Part shown: piece by piece, positions 22,501 to 34,500 of the stretch | How positions within the stretch are numbered: the stretch's first letter is position 1 | How the letters are laid out: each line of letters opens with the position of its first letter | From: Balanoglossus misakiensis | Lineage: Eukaryota; Hemichordata | Length of the DNA stretch: 64,000 nucleotides | Direction: 5' to 3' | Assembly (NCBI GenBank): GCA_040954595.2 | Contig: CM082590.2 | Span: forward strand, 7,936,001 to 8,000,000 | The notes under the pieces: model-generated | Seen by the model: only the letters and a program-made list of their open reading frames with translations | Databases searched by the model: none | What the model was told of the DNA's origin: nothing | Translations under genes and position numbers: made by a program

Positions 22501-25500
22501 ACAGAGAGAGAGAAACACACACATACACACATAGTTGCAACCTTCAGTAGTGATTTTACAATTCTAGGATTAAGCAGGCACAAACACTGACACACACACA
22601 AAGACACAGATAGACACAAACAAACACTAACATGCACACAAAAAGACAGACAGATAAACAAACACAAACATATACACATACACACACACGAAAGCATGTA
22701 AACAATCACACACAGATAGAAAGTGCACACAAACAGATAGACAGACATAAAAAACATACAGACATAATACACACAAACACACACAAATGCATGTAAACAA
22801 TCACAGACACACACATCACATCACATCACATCAGAGATCAGAAACACGAAGACTTACCCTCTGCCTGCAAGGTACCTAGCCGCAGGACTTGTGCGTGAAA
22901 TACTCCCAGCAGGTGAGATGTGGTCTGTGGTTACAGAGTCTCCCAGATTCAACAACACGCGGGCGTTACTCACGCCACTCACCGACGGCAACTCTTTGGT
23001 CTGAAACAGAAAACAACAACAATAATAACAACAACAACAACGACATATGTCATTTTCACAAACTGGCACGTTCACCCCCTCCCTACTTCCCTGTTCGAGT
23101 CCCACAATGCCATTCTGCTCACACTAGTCGCGATTACCCAAACTTCTTCATTCCACTGGGGCAAAAATCTACCCATAAAGTCTCCTAACAATATCAGTAC
23201 AGTCACCCCCTGGACATGAACCACCCAGACATTACCCACCCACCAATTAGCACTGGTGTTAGGAATGCCCCTGGGGTGCGTCACCAGGGGGTGACTGCCC
23301 TAGAATGCTACTCACCATGCTTTCAAAGAACGGTGGTGACTTGATGTATGTTGATTTGCCGTCCCACGGATACAGCTGACTGTCTGGAGCGTCCAGAGAA
23401 TTCCAACGTGGATTGCCTTCCCCTTTCTGTTGAATAAAACATACACAATATTAACCCTTTCAATGCCATGGTTTGAGCCAAAATCCACTGATTTCTATGG
23501 TAAAGTTGGACCTCTATACATCAAAATAGGGGTGAAAAGGTTAATGGCGTTCACTTTTTATTTATTTTGTCGAGGTTTTTACTCTCATATCCTACAAACG
23601 GGATGGAAGTTGTGTGTGGTCGAACGTTGATTCACTATATATTCACAAGTAGGATAACATAAACAGTGTCTTGTATCAAACAGAATTAATGGAAAAAGGG
23701 GCAGCGAGAGAGAGACTTTATCTAAACTTTACCTCAATAGTGGAATAGACTTCTTTGAACATGGCTGGAATGACAAACTGTTTCTCCACTTTATGGATTT
23801 CTTCTCGAGACGGCCAGATGTCTCGCAGGAAGATCTCCTTACCATCCGCACTTTTTCCTGCAAAGATAGAGTTTGTAGAGTAAAACAGGGTCAGTCCAAC
23901 AACAGTGTGTGCTCCCAATGGTGAAACTCGGCTGCTTGAGAAGTATAGGTGAGTTCGATGAAGAAACAAGCGTCGGGTTTCATAAATAGTTTCTTCATCG
24001 AACTCCCCTGCAAAGATAATCGAACTTGTGTTAGTGGACACCTCTATATAGTGGGAACTTGTCTACAGTGGCCATTTTATTTATGTACCGTACCTGTGTA
24101 TGTACATTAATTGACCTGTCTATAAAGGTCATATATCTATGACGAACAGTTAAAGGCAATTTTCTCGATCCCAGGGCAGAACAATGAAGGCAAACAAGAA
24201 TGCCTTTGTGTTAACACGTAACTGTTTATTGGAAACAAAAGATTTGACCCACTGTTGCAATGAGAAAGGCCTTTTAGAAAAAGTCTCTTGAAAGGCTGCT
24301 ATAGGCAAGTCTGTGTTTAGTGGCAACCTCTACATAGTGGAAACTTGTTAACAGTAGCCAGTGTGCCCTCTAAGTCCATATAATGCTACACTGACTCAAC
24401 AAACTCACTGATGACTGAAGAAAAATTACCAACACTACATGCAAAGGTATAGGGCTGACTCAGAGAAATTTTTAGAAATCCTCAAATTGACTCAAAGCTT
24501 TTAAAATTATGGTTGTTATAGGCATCTGTACAATGTACATGTGTACTGACCTGTCTATAAAGGTCATATATCTATATGTCATTCTTTGAACATCGTCAAG
24601 CCGTCATTTAACTCCACATCAATCTAACTCAGACAATTTCAAAGCAATGATATACTTACCAAGGGGCTGAGTCTCAAAATCAATGGACACAGTACCCGCC
24701 AAGGCATAAGCAATAACCAACAGTGGAGAGGCAAGATAATTGGCTCGTGTCAATGGATGGATGCGTCCCTCGAAGTTGCGATTTCCTGAGAGGACACCGC
24801 AGGCAACTAGGTCACCCTGAATAACAAACACAGTTAGTGTTACTGGTTTGACTATTTGTTATAAACTGAAAAACACTTTATTTTCGCTCGCAATAAATTT
24901 TCGCCAAATACGCGAGAGCCAAAATAGCGTGAAAATAAAAAGTCGCGTAAATTGTTTTTGAAGATAACGATGCAGTGAATGAAATAAGACAGCGCAAAAA
25001 TTAATACTCGCGAAACAGTGGCCTCTCTCGATATCGCGAAAGTTTCAACTCGCGAAAATAAAGTGTTTTACAGTATTTGTTATATACACACATTACAGAA
25101 AGACCTTATCTAAACCCTGTCCCTTCAACATTAAATAATGTTGAAAGAACCCAAATAAACCAGACACCTCTCTAAACTGAACAATTTTTTAAGTCAGGGT
25201 CTTTTCGCTCAAGTTTGAAATACTTGTTTCATTAACAGCAAATCGCAACATAATTTATGTGTCAGGTAACTTTTCCACCTCCGAAACAGTCCCCAAATTC
25301 ACACAAAAATATTAGTGATGTACATATTTTTTTCCAGATTAAACTACAGTCATATCTTACCTTTTCTATGGCTTCACTGACAGGCTCTGGGAGAGGTCCA
25401 CTGTTCCCAATACACGTCATGCAACCATAACCGACAATCTCGAAGCTGTGAATGAACGTATGTACATTAAAGACAAAGTAGCTGTGACTTAATATTTTCC

Positions 25501-28500
25501 GTATTTTGTCATGTCACCTACAGTTGTTCTTCTCCCTACATCATGTTGATATGCCAAGTATTCAGCTAGTCACCACAGTCAATATATGATATGCATTACT
25601 AGCAATTTTATTGTTGACAACTGTATTTTAGTCCGGACTAAAATTCAAATATCAACACTAACATGGCACTTCACAGTGTCATGATATGCAAAGTATTCAG
25701 CTCGTCACCATAGTCAATATATGCACTACCAGCGATGTTATTAGTGACAGCTGAATTTTTTTCTGGACTATAATTAAAATATCAACACTAACATGGCACT
25801 TTACAAGTCTACATACCTACTGTACTAATGACTCACCCGAGTTTTTGTAAGTAAGGAGTGACTCCACTTTCTTGTAAATAATAAGTGACGACCCCACTTC
25901 CGGGAGACAGACTTGTTTTGATGTACGGAGCCACAGCTAGCCCGGCCTCTACAGCCTTCTTGGCGAGTAAACCTGCGTGGAAAATGGGCTGCATCAGAAA
26001 GTATTCCAAACAGACATGGTACAGTAAAACCTGTCTAAACCAAACACCAAAGGGACTGAAGAAATTGGTCAGTTTCCAGGTGTCTAGTTTACAGAGGTTC
26101 TTTTAACATGTGGTTCAATGTGAAAGGGACAGGAAAATGTGTTCAGTATAGACAGGTTTCCAGATTAGACAGGGTTCGGTTTGGACAAGTTTTACTGTGG
26201 CTGACACATGATAAGTATTCCAAAAAGACACGATAATATGCAGTGTTTATAGTTTATAGTTTCCGCTGGGTGGGCAAGTGTTTACTTGTACTAAGCCTAA
26301 CTGATTGGTTACTAGTATTAACTTGCTTGCACAAGGCACGACTGAAGTATCAACCAACTTATACCAAAATGATCTGTTACTAGAATTAACTCCTATGCAA
26401 AGAACACAACTGTAACAGTAACTGACTTGTACCAAACATAACTGACTGGTTACTAGTATCAACACACTTGCAACTTGCACAACTGATGGTTAACTATCGA
26501 TATACATATTAACCTATGTAAACTAAACATAACCAATGTATTAACTCACCTGCACCGAGCATAACTGATGGGTTACTGGTATTAGTACAACTAGTTATCG
26601 CAGCAATGACCACAGATCCATGAGACAGGACGTATTCTTGACCGTCAAAGACAAACGGCTTTTTATCCGACTGTTTGGCCGGGTCGATGTTGAATCCCTT
26701 GAAGCCCACTTTGTTGTCCAGACACATCTGGAAGTCGGTCTTCATATCCGTCACTGGGACCTTGTCGTGGGGACGCTTTGGTCCACTCACACAGGTCACA
26801 ACAGTGCTCAAGTCCAGTTCGACAACCTGTAACAGACACACATTTTTGTCATATTCACACATTTTTCTATATTTTCCCCCTTATTTTTGGACCAAATGGA
26901 CCTTATTTTCTATTGTCTTCAGATCTTAATCAAAATTTGAGAAAAAAAAATAACTGGGAAAAGATATGAGTGTATTTTTTGAAAGATGACGACAAGATGA
27001 CTATTGCATTGAGAGCAGAAGATTATTCAGATACAGGACTGTATGGATGAAGGAATGGCTTCGGAAACTACTGCACATTGAGTTTAGTGAGTGAATTTTC
27101 TTACAGTCAACAAAGTTATATATACTTTACATGATTGTCCCCCCACTATGATATACATTATTTGTATTGATAAAATATTAGCTTTATGTTTCATTTGTTT
27201 TGTGACAAGATACATGAAGGCTCACCTGTGAGAACTCCGGATCCTGATCAGAGTTGTTAAAATCTCTCAACATTTTATTTGCCTTCAGATACGCTTCGAT
27301 GAATTTCACCTTTGCTTCATCTCTCCCTGTGTATAAAAACAATGACCATTTAACCTTTTCACCACCATGGTTTGGCCTAAATCTATTGTTTTCTATGGTA
27401 TAGTTGGACCTCAATAGAGGGAATGGGGGTGAAAGGGTTAACATTCATGACAAAGGTGAGTACAATCTTAACTCTTTTCCTACAGGGGCTTGACCCAAGG
27501 AAATTATCCACACTACATACAAAGGTATACGGCTGACTCATAGAAATGTTCATAAATCCTCAAAGCTTGTACAAATTATGGTTGTTAGATGGCATGTTGA
27601 TGCATGGAATGATAGGGGGTATGAAATGGCACTCCTTTTCACTGATTCAGAGAGAAAGGGGTTTAATATCTGAGTGTTGACTCACCAGTTTGTCTCAGGT
27701 AGGTAACAGTTCTCTCATCCGCTGGGAAGAAGCCCACAGTGGCACCGTATTCAGGACACATATTGGCGATAGTGGCTCTGTCAGCGATGGAGAGCTGAGA
27801 CACACCGGGTCCGTAGAACTCCACAAATTTGCCGACGACACCGATCTGACGCAGATGCTGAAATGGAGATGATGGGGAGAACGGTCAATAGGTAAGTCTC
27901 GAACAGGAATAAACATGCTTGTATAGAAGATTTTCTTGTAACAGTAGTTTTGAACAAGTGAATAATTTCAAACACTGAAATGATTAAGATTATGCCTGGC
28001 ATTTCTGTATTAGAAAACTTCAAAGAATTTCACTGAACTTAAAATTTTTTTCTTTCTAATCCAGTGCTTATAAACATTGCATTACATGATCTCTTGCCAA
28101 GTCAAACTTTCTTGCCACTATAAAGTACTATGAATGTAACAATTTAGACCCACAAACATAAATAAAATATGTACACAACAAACAACCAACCAACCAAAAC
28201 ACAAACAACACATACATACCTAGATACACACACACATGTATAAACCCAACAAACTACACTCAAACAAATCAAACAACACAAGTAAACAATACATGCAAAC
28301 AAACAACAAATAGCACAAACAAACAACATAGACACTAACATATACATACACACACAAGACAAGCATACATACACAGACCTAAACCAACCTTAGTAATTGT
28401 CAACACAAGATAGATACATACATGTATAAACTCAACGAACAACACACTGAGACAAACAAACAAACAAATAAACAACACAACACTTACCTTAGTAATTGTC

Positions 28501-31500
28501 AACACAACATCAGTGGATGTCACCAAGCTACTCAACTGACCAGTCAGTTTATAACCAACAACTTTCGGTAACACCATACTGATAGCTTGTCCTAACATCA
28601 CAGCCTCTGCTTCTATGCCACCAACACCTGAATAACAGAACAAAATATCAAATTATATATCTTTTATTTCTTTTTCCCTGCTCCCCAACTATATGCAGTA
28701 TTCTCATGTCCATGTATAGATTCAATGTATGTAGTGATTATGCATACACACCAATTTTGTTCTGGAGAGCAATGACCAGAAGACTTCCAAGGAAACTTGC
28801 TATGTTACCCCTTTCATCACCAAAATGGAGCGAACCTTGTTGTTCTCCATGGTTTGACTGGACCAATACACATCACAACATAGGGGTGGCACTAACACAG
28901 ACTGACTGACTGACTAACTAATTAACAAACTAACTAACCAAACAAAATAAACTGATGTACAACTCACCCCATCCAACAATTCCAAGTCCGTTGATCATCG
29001 TAGTGTGAGAGTCAGTACCAACCAAACTGTCTGGATACAGAACACCATCATGGTTGAAGACCACACGTCCCAAATATTCCAAGTTGACCTGATGGACAAT
29101 TCCGGAGCCAGGCGGGACTATCAACATGTTGCGAAAGGCTTTGGCACCCCACTGTAGTAAAACAAAACACAAAGTTACACATTGGTAAGATATATTTAAC
29201 CCTTTTACCACCATGGTTCAGTCCAAACCCATTGTTTTCTACGGTAAGGTTGGACCTCTAAAGAGGGAACTGGGGGTGAAAGGGTTAAAGTTCCAGTAAC
29301 TGCCAACTTTGAGCTGTTTTCTCATTATTATTGCTTTATGTATCAACTGTGGTTTCTTGTTCTACTCTATGAAACAGAAAATAACTGCTCAGTATTTGTT
29401 TTTTCAACACAGCCATTTTTTAGTAACCAGCACTGTTATTGTTGACAAATGAATTCCAGTCCAGATATGAATTCCTTTGTCAACAATAACAGTGGTCGTT
29501 ACTGATGTACAGGCTTTGTAGGAAGGTAAAGACTGAACATTTCATAAAGCTATCCAGAGTTGAACAAGAAACTGGATTTGAGACACTAGAAAAAAGAGAC
29601 TGAAAAAATACGCAAAAGGGGATGAAAACTACCAAATTACATCACAGATCACCACGGAAATAGCTCTGAGTGTAAAAGCAGAATACTACATTCATTTGAT
29701 TTGTGGAATCCAAAAAAAATACCCATGAAATATGAAAATATTTACATTACTGAAGAAAGTGATAAATTACCTTTAAGAATAGAAATCTTTCTTTGTTTCT
29801 TTCGAATTCCAACTCCTGGTTCTTCTCAAGTGCATCTGAACTGTAAGACATCAGAAAATGTGTACAAATTAGTGCTTATTTTATCTTCCCCATTTTCTCA
29901 TACTTTGACCCACAAAATAATAGGACTGTACCACTCTGCCATACAAAAAGGGGTGCGGCAAGTAGTCACAAACTTCCATCACATAATACATGGTAATTCC
30001 ATTAACCTAGCACCAATTTTTTTAAGTGTAGGGGCTCATGTCTCAAAACAACGTTCAGGTTTCTGTCTGGAAAGCTCAATTTTCATTACATTGTTTTTGT
30101 GACCATTCAGCGAGCCAAATATCAACCAGTGAGACAATCAAGACTTATTCATACAACATACACAATAACAAGTGTTCGGGCAATAGGCCTACTCTGGATT
30201 AAATGACACATGCTGACAGCTAAAGTGTTCTCTAAAAAAGATGCACAAAATAAGTCTCGCATGATAGCAGTACAAACAACTATGCATGGATGAGTATGGT
30301 TTCGCCTATAACTAAGTAACACAGCTAGTCGCATGTTGACTAGAGCAGTGTTTGTCACAACACTTTTCAGATTTCAGATTTCACAATCATTCCCATGGTC
30401 AGAATCAGCCTACATCCGGCAGTTTGAACTTTTGTGGTATTAACCCTTTCACCACCATGGTTCAGTCCAAAATCATTGTTTGCCGTGGTAAAGTTGGACC
30501 TCTACAGAGGGAAGTGGGGGTGAAAGGGTTAAAGCTGAGATGATTCCCACATAGTGTACAAATAGTGGTGTACTGGGCAAACTTGATATCTGACCAGGTA
30601 TAGCTAACTAGGATTTTAGTGTATGAAGCATGATGGAGAACGTTATAAATCTACAATGACATGATAATATTTTAAGGTATGAAGATATGAATGAAAACAT
30701 TCTATAATGAATGAATAGCTACATTATAATATGCACAGCAAACATCTGGCAACACCAAAAACAAAACAAAATTGTGTTTTAAATTGAAGGATAAGTAAAA
30801 ATATTTTAAGAACTACTCATCAGATCCTATGAATGTACAACATTCACCATTCACAATAAACAATATTAAACTGATAATTTTGAAAGATCCATTAAAAAAT
30901 ATAATATAACATTACTAAGTATCTCATAAATTTAAGACCTAAATAATTTAAAGAACGCTGAATCTGAAGTCTGGCAATTTGAGATTAATCACAAATCCTA
31001 AGATTCACACATCAAAGAAATCAAATCAACTTCAGACAACTCTAAGAAATTACTGAGTTTCATCTCAAATCCTAAAGTTCAAACATCATAGAAACCAAAA
31101 TATATATATTTAGAAATCAAATGACAGAAACAAACTAAAAACGCTAAATATTAGAATCAAACTATTTGGAATTAGCAAAATCAAAATTTTTGAAGAATAA
31201 ATTTAGATGAAACTAACCAATCAGTTGAATGACAGAAACAAACTAAAATTGCGAAATATTAGAATCAAACTATTTAGAAAGAAACAAATTTTCACAAAAT
31301 CAAATTTTTTGAAATATAAATTTAGATGAAACTAACCTATCAGTTGAACGACAGAAACAAACTAAACTGCTAAAAATTAGAATCAAACTATTCAGAAAGA
31401 AAGGAATTTTTGCAAAATCACAATTTTCGAAATAAAAATTTAGATAAAACTAACCAATCAGTTGAATGACAGAAACAAAGTAAAATTGCTACAAATTAGA

Positions 31501-34500
31501 ATGAAACTATTTAGAAAGAAAGGAATTTTCCCAAAATCAAAATTTTCGAAATATAAATTTAGAAGAAACTAACCAATCAGTTGGAAGGTTGTGAAAGGGG
31601 CATATCTGGTCTAAAAGTGGTAATCCTGAGTGCAAACAGGCTGAGCATGTGTACGCATCTTTCTTGGATGCAGTTGTTTTTTGTTTCCCAACACCACCGC
31701 CCGGATTGGGTGCGTTTGGCACTATCCTATACGGCCTACGAAATGAAGAAAACAACATCATTGTCAGATACTTCTGTTTGAAACTTCTGTATACCGTACA
31801 TTGAATGAAATATTGAAAATAACATCAATGTATTGTGATACGTTTCAATTATATTTGGAAGAATATGTTGTATTTGGCACTATCCTATACCTATACTATC
31901 CTAAATAACATCCATGTGATACATTTCAATTTTATGAGGAACTTGAAGAATATCATGTTGTTTGGCACTATCCTATACGGCCTACGAAATGAAGAAAACA
32001 ACATCATTGTCAGATATTTGGAACAATATCTTCTTGTTTGAAACTTCTGTATACCAAACATTGAATGAAATATTGAAAATAACATCAATGTGATACGTTT
32101 CAATTTTAAGAGGAACTTGAATAATACTCTGTTTGGCACTATCCTATACGGCCTACGAAATGAAGAAAATAACATCATTGTCAGATATTTGGAACAATAT
32201 CTTCTGTTTGACACTTCTGTATACATTGAATGAAATATTGAAAATAACATCAATGTGATACGTTTCAATTATATTTGGAAGTATACAACATTGTCGTAAG
32301 ATATTTCATGTTTGGAATATTGAACACAACTTCTAAATCTTTCACTGAATGTTTAGTCTAGTCTGTCTACAGGCAGAAAGAACCTTGTTTAAAGGTCACC
32401 AGTTTCAAGAAGTCAAACAGCATAGATAACTTTTCATATCACTCAAAATTGACCAAAATAAGAGAGCAACCTTGTCCCTTTAAAGAATGTGATCCCCTGA
32501 CCCTAAATCAAGAGCTCTATCCCATTGTCAGCAAGTTCACACACAGTAGAGATCTAGAACTACATTTCCAACTGGATCAGCTCTGGGCGAACCCAAGTCC
32601 AGCTTGCGTTAGCAAAATAAGCATCTCACTCGCATCACATTTAACACAGGCTGCATAAACAATATTGCAACACTGGCAGTAATACCCTGTTCACACTGGG
32701 TAAAACTAGAAATGTTTCAGAGACACTATGACTATTTGACATTTGTAAACACACAGGATTAATCTTTTGAGTCGCTTTGTGTCCTCACACACAAAATTAA
32801 AGCGACTTGGCCCCATAGCGTGTTGCAGATAGGTATTAATCCTAACACCAGCTCAGGTCTGGTTGACACAACCGTCTCAAATCTGAAACGTTCCAGGACC
32901 AAATAAACTGTTCACACGTAATATTTCTTGCCAGTATTTGAGCTGAGATGGTTGAGAAACCTTTAGATGATTCCTGTGTGAACACCATGTCATTAACAGA
33001 GACTTACGAAAGTATCTCGAAAAACAGAGAACACACAGAAACAGGATGAAAATATAGTTGGTCAAAGATGACATGAAGATGTATGAGAATTTTTAAATCA
33101 ATAGAAAATGCAGATGTAACTCAATCAAGAAAAATTTAATATGGAAATAAATATGGAGTTTAAAAAACCACTTGATTTCGTTACCCAAGATATTTTGTAC
33201 ACTGAACCCTGTATAATCTGGAAACCTGTCTATACCGAACACATTTTCCCGTCCCTTTCACATAGAAGCACATGTTAAAAAACCTCCATACACCAGACAC
33301 ATTATACAAACCGAACAATTTCTTCAATACCTGTTGAGTACAGTTTAACCCTTTCACCACCATGGTTCAGTCCAAACTCATTGTTTTCTGTGGTGGAGTT
33401 GGACCTCTATAGAGAGAACTGGGGGTGAAAGGGTTAAATATGTTTTTTTTTATACCTTCTGTGCATTTTTTCACCCACCTCCCATTTTTCCATCACCCTC
33501 ATCCAAGTTTATCAACCCCCTCTCTAAGCTGGTTTCCTCGGAAACCGATACAATATTCTTGATTCTTACATACCTTCTTGAGACGTCGACTTGCACCGAA
33601 TGGTCGATCACCAAATCAGCTGGACACACCGGATTAATCTTCTGGGGGTCACCCCCAAGTCTCTTCACTGCATCACGCATTGCAGCAAAGTCAACCACTG
33701 CTGGTACACCCCTGTTGGGAGAATAAGTAAATCCTGGATGAGAATCATGATGGAATAGGCCACTTTCATCACCTTACATCCTTGTATGTCTGATGGTGTG
33801 GGATTGTCAAAATTCAACATTCTGAGACAAGAATTGGGTAAAATATTGCTAGACACCCCTGTTGGGAAAATGAGCAAATCCTCCATCAGAATCATGATGG
33901 AACAGGCCACTTTGAACCTTTACAATATGAGGTTGTCTAAGTTCAAGTATTGCTTGCCTGTCATCTGGAAATGACAACGCCATGGGTCACATTGCCAGAT
34001 CACGCGATTGATAGTAAAGAATACCTTTACACGCATACCATGATAGTTGTGTACCTTGCAACCATAGCAGTGTTTTTGCTAAGGATGGGGAACATTGGTA
34101 ATGGATTTGGGAACCCCCGGAAGCATTCCTACAACCCCCTAATATAACTACATTGATACACCCAGGGGAACCCCGGTAAAATGACTGGGGAACTCTGGTA
34201 GATTTTACCTAGGTACCGCCCTTAACAAAAACACTGCATAGGTTGAATAAACTCACTGGTGAATTAGCAACAACTTACGTAAAGTCTTGTAGAATGACCC
34301 TTGCCGGTTTGAAGGGTATCTCCACATCCTTGTCCTGATTGTCTTTCCAATTGATGATCTTTTCGATGTCTTCTTCCTTGACGTGGAAGTTGTCACAGTT
34401 TCTGACCGACGACTCCAGAAGCACACGGATTGAAAATGGCAGTTTATCTGCAAAAAATGATAGTAATTTTTTTTAATGTACAGTCAAAACTGTCTATAGT

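Noticed and set aside
22365-22814. 149-codon Cys-rich minus-strand frame
   Set aside because: It is the CA/ACAG microsatellite read in reverse inside an ACO1 intron.
24865-25074. CpG-rich patch as an internal promoter of ACO1
   Set aside because: The TCGCGAAA motifs belong to a MITE with inverted CACTTTATTTTCGC ends.
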